Numbered from the stretch's first letter, positions 24,134-30,597 are shown. The stretch is 51,051 nucleotides of DNA from Candidatus Woesearchaeota archaeon (GCA_019323555.1 JAHWHC010000014.1:1-51051), one strand, 5' to 3'. Translations and numbers: made by a program. Notes: a model not told the origin generated them from the letters alone.

Positions 24134-24154
24134 AAAACTATTTAAAATAGTTTT
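24134..24154. promoter_or_regulatory. Perfect inverted repeat over TATA box of GGDEF gene
   Basis: AAAACTATTT (24134-24143) and AAATAGTTTT (24145-24154) form a perfect 10-bp inverted repeat with one central base. The TTTAAAAT in its middle is about 25 bases before the ATG at 24169, i.e. the expected TATA. It could be a repressor site or the terminator of the preceding gene. Confidence 0.45.
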
Positions 24155-24168
24155 ATTACCGTTTTTTT

Positions 24169-25152
24169 ATGGCTTATGAAGAGATATTGCTGAAGTTTTT
24201 GGACTTGCTTAACTCTGCAATGAACGTCGACCAGGTCCTTCAGCGTAGTTGTGACTTCTTTTATACAGAATTCCGGCTGGCAGACTGCTCAATAGCATTC
24301 AATAAAACTGAAAAAAGGCAGAACAATGCCCCGCAAGGCATGCAGGATGTTGAAAAAGTCATCAAGAGCCAGGTTCTTGACTCTAATTCTTTTCTGTTTA
24401 TCAAGGACCCAAAGTCAGATATATCTCTTTCTGATTGTAAGGGTGCTAAGGCAATAGATAACCCTATCCTTGCTTTTCCAATTCCTCATGAGCAGAAGGC
24501 AGTTGGTGTCTGTTTTTTTTATTCTAGCATTGACTTAAGCAATTATATTGAGCTTGTCTCCCTGCTTCTCTCTAAGATGGCTGTTGCCTGCTCAAGAGCA
24601 AAGTATTTTGAGGACGCGCAGCACTGTGCTATCACAGATCTTCTCACTGGCCTGTATAATAAGGCATATTTTATTGAGGCTATCAAGACAGAGATTGCTC
24701 GTGGAAAGCGCAATCAAAAGCCTCTTTCCTTGGTCATGTTTGATTTTGATAATTTCAAGGAATTGAATGACACCAAGGGGCATATGGAGGGAGACAGGAT
24801 CTTGAAAGAAGTTGGTAGGCTGCTCAAGGAGCAGATTCGCTCAATGGACATCCCTTGCAGGTATGGGGGAGAAGAATTTACTATCATTCTGCCGGAGACA
24901 GCGCAGGATGATGCGTTTTCTATTGCTGAACGGCTGAGAAAGTCTGTTGCAGATGCATTTTCTGGCTTGACAACTATCTCTTTAGGTGTTGTCACCTGCA
25001 TGAATTCCAGCATTGATGCTGACACCATGGTTAAGCAGGCAGATGCTGCGCTCTATAAGGCGAAGAATCTTGGAAAGAACAGGACTGTTAATTTTGTTGT
25101 GATTGATAAGAGCATTGCCCCCATTGATGTTCAGGCAGCAATAGGCAAGTGA
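24169..25152 (+). CDS. GAF-GGDEF diguanylate cyclase-like protein
   Basis: Predicted diguanylate cyclase making c-di-GMP from two GTP. 327 residues: GAF-like sensor domain (about 1-145), then GGDEF domain (about 150-315) beginning with the typical DLLTGLYNKAYF (D-x-LT-x-L-x-N), metal site MFDFDNFKELND, active loop RYGGEEFTIILPET (intact GGEEF), TISLGVVT and ADAALYKAKNLGKN. All catalytic residues seen are present. No RxxD inhibitory site upstream of GGEEF is obvious. GGDEF proteins are uncommon in archaea, so recent acquisition from bacteria is plausible. Stop abuts the convergent YchF stop. Confidence 0.9.
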   Translation: MAYEEILLKFLDLLNSAMNVDQVLQRSCDFFYTEFRLADCSIAFNKTEKRQNNAPQGMQDVEKVIKSQVLDSNSFLFIKDPKSDISLSDCKGAKAIDNPILAFPIPHEQKAVGVCFFYSSIDLSNYIELVSLLLSKMAVACSRAKYFEDAQHCAITDLLTGLYNKAYFIEAIKTEIARGKRNQKPLSLVMFDFDNFKELNDTKGHMEGDRILKEVGRLLKEQIRSMDIPCRYGGEEFTIILPETAQDDAFSIAERLRKSVADAFSGLTTISLGVVTCMNSSIDADTMVKQADAALYKAKNLGKNRTVNFVVIDKSIAPIDVQAAIGK

Positions 25153-26346
25153 TTATTTTCCGCTCACTATCTCAATCACGTCTCCGTGTTTGAGTATGTG
25201 GTCTCTGCCTATTGTTCTTTTTGTTTTTACATCTATTGCTCTCACAAAGTTATCCCCAAAGTCAGAATGAAGCTTGTATGCAAAATCTAGGGCAGTTGAT
25301 CCTTCTGGCAAAAGAAAGCAGTCTGGAAGTATGTTGCCGTGCTGGTCAGATAGCTTGTTCACGCCTCCTGGAAATATCGCGATGTGTTTCAAAAGAGTGA
25401 ATACTGCATCATCGATTGCTGGCTGTACCCCTGTGCTTTTCCATTTGTTCAGTATTTTTGATTTTATGAACTGTAGTGCCTTGTCTTGTTTTTCATTAAG
25501 CTGGCCGATTATCTTGAAGTCCTGTGCTCCAGGAATATACTCTATCAGTCCTTTTTTGGCAGCCTCTTTTAAGGCCAGTTCTGATTCTGCTGAGCAGGGT
25601 ATTATTGTGTATTCTGGAAACTCTTTTTTTACTCTCTCTAGGTTTGCTTCTGCTGATGGAAGGTCTATCTTGTTTGCTGCGATTATCATTGGTTTTGTTG
25701 CTTTTCTGAATTCCTTTGCCATCTCCAGCAGGTTTTCTTCTGTCCACTCCACAGGTCGCTCAGTGTTAAGGTCTAGTTTTTTGAATATGCTGTCAACAAG
25801 ATCCTCTGTTATGTTCAGTCCTGATAATTGTTTTGCCAGGACTTTTGTTATCTGGCTTTTTTCCTGCTGGACCTGTCTTGCTAGTTTTTCCCATCCTTTT
25901 TTCAGTATTGATAGATACCACATGTCTAGTTCTATCTCTAGGAATTTTATGTCAAAAGCAGGGTCATAGCTGCCTGGCTCTACTGGCTCGCCTTTTTCAT
26001 TTGTGCTTCCTGCAATGTCTACTATGTGGATTAAGGCGTGCGCCTGTCTTAGGTCATCCAGGAATTTGTTGCCCATTCCTTTTCCTTCGTGAGCGCCTGG
26101 GACTAATCCTGCCACGTCTATCACTTCTACTGGCACGAATCTTGTCCCCTCTAAACAATACCCGAATCTTGGGTTGCATTTTACATTGAAATGTTTTTCC
26201 GCACACTCTACCCGCACATGCCCGAATCCTTTGTTTGGGTCTATTGTTGCAAAAGGGTAGTTTGCGATGAGTATCTCTGCCAAGGTTAAGGCTTTGAAAA
26301 ATGTGCTTTTTCCTACGTTTGCTTTTCCTACCACGCCGATTATCAT
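25153..26346 (-). CDS. YchF/Obg-like GTPase with TGS domain
   Basis: Translation-associated P-loop NTPase of the archaeal YchF/OLA1-related group. 397 residues: G1 GKANVGKST, G2 with NYPFATIDPN, G3 DVAGLVPGAHEGKG, G4 ANKID, long helical insert (about 150-210), and C-terminal TGS domain with LPEGSTALDFAYKLHSD and the end KHGDVIEIVSGK. True YchF binds ATP through NxxE at G4; here NKID is kept, as in archaeal members. A TATA-like element (complement of 26366-26375) lies about 25 bases upstream of the ATG. Confidence 0.9.
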   Translation of the reverse strand: MIIGVVGKANVGKSTFFKALTLAEILIANYPFATIDPNKGFGHVRVECAEKHFNVKCNPRFGYCLEGTRFVPVEVIDVAGLVPGAHEGKGMGNKFLDDLRQAHALIHIVDIAGSTNEKGEPVEPGSYDPAFDIKFLEIELDMWYLSILKKGWEKLARQVQQEKSQITKVLAKQLSGLNITEDLVDSIFKKLDLNTERPVEWTEENLLEMAKEFRKATKPMIIAANKIDLPSAEANLERVKKEFPEYTIIPCSAESELALKEAAKKGLIEYIPGAQDFKIIGQLNEKQDKALQFIKSKILNKWKSTGVQPAIDDAVFTLLKHIAIFPGGVNKLSDQHGNILPDCFLLPEGSTALDFAYKLHSDFGDNFVRAIDVKTKRTIGRDHILKHGDVIEIVSGK

Positions 26347-26393
26347 GTTTAGCCTTTATTTGGCAGACTTATAAAAATCTTTGGGCGAAAACC

Positions 26394-26402
26394 TTATAAA
26401 TA
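26394..26402 (+). promoter_or_regulatory. TATA box of paralog array
   Basis: TTATAAATA centred 26 bases before the ATG at 26424, preceded by AACC; leaderless start likely. Divergent from the ychF promoter. Confidence 0.55.
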
Positions 26403-26423
26403 TGAGAATTTAAAAGGGTATTA

Positions 26424-27026
26424 ATGGTTTCAATAAAGCACAGGTATACAGGCGTTGAGTATAAGACAGTTACCAGGTTTTCTGTAAAGTTTAAGGATGT
26501 TTTTGTTCTTGACGATCTTTATGTCTTGATGTATGAGTGGCTTATTGAGCATGGGTTTGCAACAAGGTCAGATGCTGATTTTCCTGAAAGATATTATTTA
26601 GATAGGACTGGTCCTGCTGGTAAAGAGGTATGGATTAGGTGGAGGCCTAAGAGATATCCTCTTCCTGGAAATAATTTTTGGCGGTTTGATTTAGATATTG
26701 ACATGCACGTTCTTAGCCTGAAGGATGTTGAGTTGGTTGTGCAGAACAAGAAATTAAAGGCGCATAAGGGGGAGATTGAGGTGCAGGTCGCTGCAAACTT
26801 GATTTATGATGCAGCAGGAGACTGGAGAAAGAATTCTCTTCTAAAGCCGTTCAGGAGTTTTTATTTCAAGAGATTCATGAGCAAGAAAAAAGATATGCTT
26901 GAAAAAGAGTTTTATAATGAGGCTTATGAGTTCAGGGATGCAATTAATAATTACCTGAAGCTGGAGACCTACCTGCCAAGCAAGATGGCTGGCCTGGAAT
27001 TCTGGCCAAAACGCACCCCTGAGTAA
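26424..27026 (+). CDS. Unknown protein, tandem paralog A (200 aa)
   Basis: No known family. 200 residues, soluble, alpha+beta. Pattern shared with the next two genes: an N-terminal helix FKDVFVLDDLYVLMYEWLIEHGF, a central strand-rich part ending in DLDIDMHVLSLKDVELVVQ, then KKLKAHKGEIEVQVAANL, an aromatic/hydrophobic helix FRSFYFKRFM and a C-terminal charged helix (YEFRDAINNYLKLE). It is the longest of the three because of a C-terminal extension with Trp/Pro. Leaderless from its own TATA box. The repeats of the array point to gene duplication within the lineage. Confidence 0.75.
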   Translation: MVSIKHRYTGVEYKTVTRFSVKFKDVFVLDDLYVLMYEWLIEHGFATRSDADFPERYYLDRTGPAGKEVWIRWRPKRYPLPGNNFWRFDLDIDMHVLSLKDVELVVQNKKLKAHKGEIEVQVAANLIYDAAGDWRKNSLLKPFRSFYFKRFMSKKKDMLEKEFYNEAYEFRDAINNYLKLETYLPSKMAGLEFWPKRTPE

Positions 27027-27034
27027 GTAGAAAC

Positions 27035-27044
27035 TTTTATATAT
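27035..27044 (+). promoter_or_regulatory. TATA box of paralog B
   Basis: TTTTATATAT centred about 27 bases before the ATG at 27067, inside the 40-base gap after paralog A, so paralogs B and C can be expressed separately from A. Confidence 0.55.
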
Positions 27045-27066
27045 CCTTCTTCCAACTTTTTAATTA

Positions 27067-27567
27067 ATGACAACAATAAACATGCCCACAGTAGCAATAA
27101 AGCATAAGGGTATCTTTAACCTGTCTGATATTCTTCAAGGCATTAAGAGTTACTTTGAAGCTGATTATTTTAAGGTGCACTACCCAAAGCATAAGTTGAA
27201 GCAGCCCTCTACTGGCTGGGAGCATGAGATGGAGATCTATGGCGAGCGTAAGATGAATGAGTATGTTAAGTTCAAGATAACGCTCTTCATTCGCCTTTAT
27301 GATATTAAAGATATCGAGATTATTAAAGAAGGCAAAAAGGTGCAGACCAACAGCGGAAGGATTACTGTTGAGATCAGCGGCGAGATCACCCTGGATTTTG
27401 AGAACAGGTTTGGGGGCTCAAAACTATTGCAGGGGCTTCAGGACTTTTATCACAAGTACATTATCAAGCAGGACATTGGTGATGTCTGGGAAGATGATAT
27501 CATGCTTAAGATGGTTAATTTAGGAAAATTAATAAGGGAGAAGTGTCAACAAGACATAATCACTTAG
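27067..27567 (+). CDS. Unknown protein, tandem paralog B (166 aa)
   Basis: 166 residues, same order of parts as its neighbours: AIKHKGIFNLSDILQGIKSYFE helix, a strand region, FKITLFIRLYDIKDIEIIKEG, KKVQTNSGRITVEISGEITLDFENRF, then LLQGLQDFYHKYIIK and a closing helix. The shared core is (K)DIxxxxxxxK(D/E)(V/I)Exxxx(G)KK, followed by a turn and a strand pair, then (L/I)xxDxExRW-like and FYxKYI. No motif of a known enzyme. Function unknown. Confidence 0.75.
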   Translation: MTTINMPTVAIKHKGIFNLSDILQGIKSYFEADYFKVHYPKHKLKQPSTGWEHEMEIYGERKMNEYVKFKITLFIRLYDIKDIEIIKEGKKVQTNSGRITVEISGEITLDFENRFGGSKLLQGLQDFYHKYIIKQDIGDVWEDDIMLKMVNLGKLIREKCQQDIIT

Positions 27568-27570
27568 AAA

Positions 27571-28071
27571 ATGTCTGAAAAAGCAACAGTCGTGGATAAA
27601 GAAGCAATAAAGTATTCTGGCTTGTTCTCTGTTAAAGAGCTCTACGCACTTATTGAGCAATGGGAAGAGTCAAAAGGGTACTTTCCTGTTGAGAATTTTA
27701 TTGAGGAGAGTGTTGAGAAAGAGGGCAAAGTTATCACAGCAAAGCTTGAGCCTTTCAAGAAGCTCACTGATTATGCAAAGGCAGTTATCAAGATTGATAT
27801 AATGATATCTGACTGTAAAGAGGTTGAGGTTACACGGGCTGGCAAAAAGCAGAAATTGAACAAAGGGATTGTTGTTATTGAGATCATGTCTATTTTAGAG
27901 ACAGATTATGAGCACAGATGGGAGATGAAGCCCTGGCTTTATGTCTTGAGGACTATTTTTGAGAAATATATTTACACGCCGTTTTTAAGCGGCTTCAGGA
28001 ATGCCATCCGCGAGGATACAGACCATTTGAAAGAGCAGATAAAGGCATTTTTAAATCTCTATAAGAAGTAA
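27571..28071 (+). CDS. Unknown protein, tandem paralog C (166 aa)
   Basis: 166 residues with the array's common plan: AIKYSGLFSVKELYALIEQWEES helix, VIKIDIMISDCKEVEVTRAG, KKQKLNKGIVVIEIMSILETDYEHRW, a LYVLRTIFEKYIYTPF helix and a C-terminal helix. Three bases separate it from the stop of paralog B, so B and C are co-transcribed. Sequence is well diverged from A and B, implying old duplication and separate roles, perhaps subunits of a hetero-oligomer. This is inference. Confidence 0.75.
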   Translation: MSEKATVVDKEAIKYSGLFSVKELYALIEQWEESKGYFPVENFIEESVEKEGKVITAKLEPFKKLTDYAKAVIKIDIMISDCKEVEVTRAGKKQKLNKGIVVIEIMSILETDYEHRWEMKPWLYVLRTIFEKYIYTPFLSGFRNAIREDTDHLKEQIKAFLNLYKK

Positions 28072-28077
28072 GGAAAA

Positions 28078-28089
28078 GCTTTATAAATT
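28078..28089 (+). promoter_or_regulatory. TATA box of leader RNA/tRNA-Thr unit
   Basis: GCTTTATAAATT-like box lies about 25 bases before the folded segment that starts near 28110 and about 120 bases before tRNA-Thr. Confidence 0.5.
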
Positions 28090-28109
28090 GTTCAGTAATC
28101 CGAATTCTT

Positions 28110-28200
28110 ATGCCCTATCCTTTACAAAAGGATAGAACCCAAAGATGTGCTGCACAAGACAGCACGGGCGAAGGCTTATTCCAATAGGATATTCGCATTC
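28110..28200 (+). ncRNA. Folded leader segment upstream of tRNA-Thr
   Basis: CTATCCTTT (28115-28123) pairs perfectly with AAAGGATAG (28127-28135) over a 3-base loop, GTGCTG (28147-28152) with CAGCAC (28160-28165), GCC/GGC flank the two hairpins (28112-28114 with 28167-28169), and GCGAA (28168-28172) can pair with TTCGC (28192-28196). The segment starts where a transcript from the TATA box would. It may be a separate small RNA or a leader removed from the tRNA transcript. No known RNA class recognised. Confidence 0.4.
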
Positions 28201-28206
28201 AATTAA

Positions 28207-28293
28207 GCCTCCGTAGCTTAGTAGCTATAGCGGCTGACTTGTATCTAAATGCAAGCAATCAGCAGGTCGAGGGTGCAACTCCCTCCGGAGGCT
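28207..28293 (+). tRNA. tRNA-Thr(UGU) with 14-nt intron
   Basis: Acceptor GCCTCCG/CGGAGGC (28207-28213 with 28286-28292), discriminator T28293, D stem GCT/AGC, anticodon stem GCTGA/TCAGC, T stem GAGGG/CCCTC. The anticodon loop region is 21 bases; removing 28244-28257 leaves CTTGTAA with anticodon TGT. CTTG (28238-28241) and CAAG (28252-28255) form the central 4-bp helix of a bulge-helix-bulge, cut after A37. G1-C72, C2-G71 and U73 agree with archaeal tRNA-Thr identity. The D loop has GC instead of GG, and the T loop is TGCAACT rather than TTCRANT. CCA is not encoded. Confidence 0.88.
28244..28257 (+). other. 14-nt tRNA intron (position 37/38)
   Basis: Bases TCTAAATGCAAGCA. Boundaries follow from the two 3-base bulges (TAT and CAA) flanking the CTTG/CAAG helix, cut after the second base of each. 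The intron is one bulge base, a 7-base loop, four helix bases and two bulge bases. Confidence 0.82.
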
Positions 28294-28294
28294 T
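28282..28294 (+). repeat. tRNA-Thr 3' end, copy 1 of 13-bp direct repeat
   Basis: CCTCCGGAGGCTT at the 3' end of tRNA-Thr recurs exactly at 28359-28371, 77 bases later. Confidence 0.7.
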
Positions 28295-28358
28295 TCGAAG
28301 CATAAGCGAGAAAGCTGTACGGAGACCAGCCAAAAACTCTGTGAGTGTTGGAGCGCTG

Positions 28359-28371
28359 CCTCCGGAGGCTT
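28359..28371 (+). repeat. Copy 2 of tRNA-end repeat / terminator-like palindrome
   Basis: Second CCTCCGGAGGCTT. With the preceding G the palindrome GCCTCCGGAGGC can fold as GCCT-CCGG-AGGC and is followed by TTATTTTT, so it could end the tRNA transcript. It could also be a remnant of an integration event at the tRNA 3' end; no integrase is nearby. Confidence 0.5.
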
Positions 28372-28397
28372 ATTTTTCAATAAAAAAAGGAGATAAT

Positions 28398-28856
28398 ATG
28401 AAAGAAATATATGATAAACTAAAAAAAGAATTTGATCTGCCGGATTTTGATGTTCTTAATAATGAGTTTGAGATCATTACAATTGAGCCAGACGGATTTT
28501 TCTTGAGAGAGATCAAGAGAAAAATAAATGAGCGGCTTAGTTCTGCTTGTGAATTATTGACAAAGCTGATTCAGCCAGAGACTACGTCCTTGGTTGACTT
28601 GTATGAATATCGGTGTTTTGATGATTCTGAAAAAAAGAAAATATTTGCGTTATTTTGCAATGTGATGTATCTAAAGCGAAAGATTAATGAATCAGAACTA
28701 TTGTTAGATGATAAGGTTGATGCTGCAATCATCAAGCAGGCAGCAGAGACTTGGCCTAAATTAAGGAAGCAGATGATTCCTTTTGTCAAGGAATTAGAGG
28801 TTTGCTGGGAAAAGACCCCAGAATCAGATACCGAGTTAAAGGAGTATTTAGGATGA
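28398..28856 (+). CDS. Helical protein of unknown function, 152 aa
   Basis: No family recognised. 152 residues, no membrane span, mostly helical: IYDKLKKEFDLPDFDVLNNE, a region FLREIKRKINERLSSACELL resembling a short coiled coil, and a C-terminal helix ending in ELKEYLG. AGGAGAT at 28388-28394 precedes the ATG by three bases; the open frame continues upstream through the tRNA, which must be spurious. Its stop overlaps the adk ATG (ATGA at 28853-28856), so the pair is co-translated; a role with adenylate kinase is not evident. Confidence 0.7.
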   Translation: MKEIYDKLKKEFDLPDFDVLNNEFEIITIEPDGFFLREIKRKINERLSSACELLTKLIQPETTSLVDLYEYRCFDDSEKKKIFALFCNVMYLKRKINESELLLDDKVDAAIIKQAAETWPKLRKQMIPFVKELEVCWEKTPESDTELKEYLG

Positions 28857-29467
28857 ATATACTTATTTTTGGTGCGCAAGGCTGTGGAAAAGGGACTCAG
28901 GCTGAATTAATTGCAGAAAGGTACGGCATTCCGCACATCTCTACAGGGGATATGTTCCGTGCTGCAATGGAGAAAGGCACAGATCTTGGCAAGCAGATTA
29001 CTGAGCGCATGAAAAAAGGAGTTCTTATTTCTGATGAGATAACTATCAAACTTGTTGAATTGCGCTTGAAAGAGTCAGACTGCACAGAAGGGTTTATTCT
29101 TGATGGTTTTCCAAGGACTCTTGAGCAGGCAGAGGCTCTTGATGAGATGGCAGAGATTGGTTTTGTTATTGTTCTTGATGTTCCAGAGGATGTTCTTATT
29201 GAAAGACTGGCTAAGCGCAGGCAGTGCGCTAAGTGTAAAAGGATAACTAATGTCTCTGAAGGTGAGAAATGCAAGGAGTGCGGTGGAAAGCTTATTCAGC
29301 GAGAAGATGATACTCCTGAAGGCATTAAGCAGAGACTAACAATGTATCGTGATCAGACAGAGCCTTTGATAGAATATTATAAGCCTAGAGATATTGTCCA
29401 TATTATTGATGGCAACAGGCCGATAGAACCAATTTTTCAGGATATTCTCAAGGTTTTAGGCGAATAA
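28853..29467 (+). CDS. adk: Adenylate kinase with zinc-binding lid
   Basis: Converts AMP + ATP to two ADP in the cytoplasm. 204 residues: P-loop GAQGCGKGTQAE (GxxGxGKGT), AMP-binding ISTGDMFRAA, DGFPRTLEQAEAL, LID with CAKC...CKEC (four Cys for zinc), and the end VHIIDGNRPIEPIF. Bacterial-type adenylate kinase, not the archaeal short AdkA form. Start at 28853 chosen for the overlap with the upstream stop and because the protein then begins directly at MNILIFGAQG. Confidence 0.94.
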   Translation: MNILIFGAQGCGKGTQAELIAERYGIPHISTGDMFRAAMEKGTDLGKQITERMKKGVLISDEITIKLVELRLKESDCTEGFILDGFPRTLEQAEALDEMAEIGFVIVLDVPEDVLIERLAKRRQCAKCKRITNVSEGEKCKECGGKLIQREDDTPEGIKQRLTMYRDQTEPLIEYYKPRDIVHIIDGNRPIEPIFQDILKVLGE

Positions 29468-29537
29468 CAAAAATTGCCATGCAATTTTTGGGATTACAAA
29501 ATTTGCGCTTTTTCCAAATTGATTATCGCAAATTTTG
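29468..29537. terminator. Two inverted repeats between convergent genes
   Basis: CAAAAATTGC/GCAATTTTTG (29468-29477 with 29481-29490, 3-base loop) and CAAAATTTGCG/CGCAAATTTTG (29497-29507 with 29527-29537). They lie between the convergent adk and truD ends, the second reaching into the truD 3' end, and may act as terminators for both directions. Confidence 0.55.
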
Positions 29538-30467
29538 AAATAGTTGTTTTAGGAATTCTGTTGCATAGCTTCCTTTTGATAATGTAAACTTTATCAAGAC
29601 TTTTTTCTTGCTCTTGTTTAGTTCGTCTTCCTCTAGCTTTCCTATCTTTAGGTCTTTTGCTTCTGCAAGTATCTCTCTTTCATCTCCTTCAGAGCTTAGC
29701 TCTGGAATCTCTTTTATTATGAAGTCCCTTGGTTCTATGCCTTCCTCTGCCAAGAAGTCTGCCAAGACGGAATTATCTATTATTGTTCCAAAGCCCACTA
29801 GCGGCAGCTCTCCTTTTTTCTCTGTTTTTTCAACTACTTTGTTCCATATCCAGCTCTGGTATGCATGGATGTAAATTTTCAGCAGCTTAAAAGGAAGTAT
29901 CTTTAATGCCCCTACAAAATTTGTTGGGTTTTTCTGGATATAATCCCTCACTTTAATCTGTTCTGGCCCCTTGTCTTCAAGCATTAGTTTTACTGCTTTT
30001 TCAAAATCCTTCTGGACTATTGCTTTTCCTATCGGTGCATTTGCTTGTCCGAATCTCTGCTCCCCAAAATAATTCACAAATTCTGTTTTTGCTGCTGGCT
30101 TTTTGTCAATATTTCTTACGACTATATCGAATTTATTCCCCTCAAGATCTCCTAAGCTTATTGGTTCAGTTCCTTTTCCTAGAAATTTTAATTCAATATC
30201 TCTTAGCTCTACTTTTTCTAGCCTGTCTTTGTTGATTTCTGGTACAGAGCAGGTTTGTTCTGTAACCGCGATTTTATCCTTGTTCCCTGCAAAACCGAAC
30301 TTTTTAGGATTGGTGTGTAAAGCACTTGCTACATGCTCTAGTGCTCTTATTGTGTTGTAGTTTTTTTTCTTTAGCAAGAAATAGGTGTATTTTCCTTTTT
30401 CTCCTGGTTTTATGATGCTTATCTCTTTTACAGCAAAATCTTCTGGTTTTTCTTTTATTCTGTACAT
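29523..30467 (-). CDS. truD: tRNA pseudouridine synthase D
   Basis: Converts a uridine of tRNA to pseudouridine (U13 in bacteria; position 13 or 35-type in others). 314 residues with the TruD signature FGFAGNKDKIAVTEQ (catalytic Asp in KDK), the NYFGEQRFG motif and the insertion typical for the family, with IHAYQSWIWN later. It is a short TruD compared with about 350-400 in other archaea. ATG 30467 lies seven bases after the 3' end of the tRNA-Arg gene, without SD; GTG 30479 would lie inside the tRNA and is unlikely. tRNA and modifying enzyme appear to share one transcript. Confidence 0.9.
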   Translation of the reverse strand: MYRIKEKPEDFAVKEISIIKPGEKGKYTYFLLKKKNYNTIRALEHVASALHTNPKKFGFAGNKDKIAVTEQTCSVPEINKDRLEKVELRDIELKFLGKGTEPISLGDLEGNKFDIVVRNIDKKPAAKTEFVNYFGEQRFGQANAPIGKAIVQKDFEKAVKLMLEDKGPEQIKVRDYIQKNPTNFVGALKILPFKLLKIYIHAYQSWIWNKVVEKTEKKGELPLVGFGTIIDNSVLADFLAEEGIEPRDFIIKEIPELSSEGDEREILAEAKDLKIGKLEEDELNKSKKKVLIKFTLSKGSYATEFLKQLFQNLR

Positions 30468-30474
30468 TTTGAGA

Positions 30475-30563
30475 CGCACTCGAGGGGATTCGAACCCCCG
30501 ACCCCTTGCTGGCTCCTTGGTAAATAGGAGGCAAGTGCTCTATCCAAGCTGAGCTACGAGTGC
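30475..30563 (-). tRNA. tRNA-Arg(CCU) with 14-nt intron
   Basis: Read on the minus strand: acceptor GCACTCG/CGAGTGC, discriminator G, D arm GCTC...GAGC with GG in the loop, anticodon stem CTTGC/GCAAG, T arm GGGGG-TTCGAAT-CCCCT. The anticodon loop region is 21 bases; removing 30511-30524 gives CTCCTAA with anticodon CCT. CTCC/GGAG is the 4-bp helix of the bulge-helix-bulge. CCA not encoded. A TATA box on the minus strand (complement of 30588-30596) lies about 27 bases upstream. Confidence 0.93.
30511..30524 (-). other. 14-nt tRNA intron (position 37/38)
   Basis: Minus-strand TTTACCAAGGAGCC, removed after A37. Same plan as the tRNA-Thr intron: one bulge base, 7-base loop, four helix bases, two bulge bases. 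Confidence 0.87.
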
Positions 30564-30597
30564 ATTTAGAGAATTAGTTCTGTATTGTTTTTAAAGT

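Noticed and set aside
28110..28187. 26-codon frame in the leader before tRNA-Thr
   Set aside because: Coincides fully with perfect hairpins, so RNA structure explains the sequence better than a peptide.
28207..28293. Reading the tRNA-Thr region without an intron
   Set aside because: The anticodon loop would be 21 bases; all stems fit only if 14 bases are removed, as in the second tRNA of the window.
30468..30479. GTG at 30479 as the truD start
   Set aside because: It would lie inside the acceptor stem of tRNA-Arg; ATG 30467 gives the usual family N-terminus.
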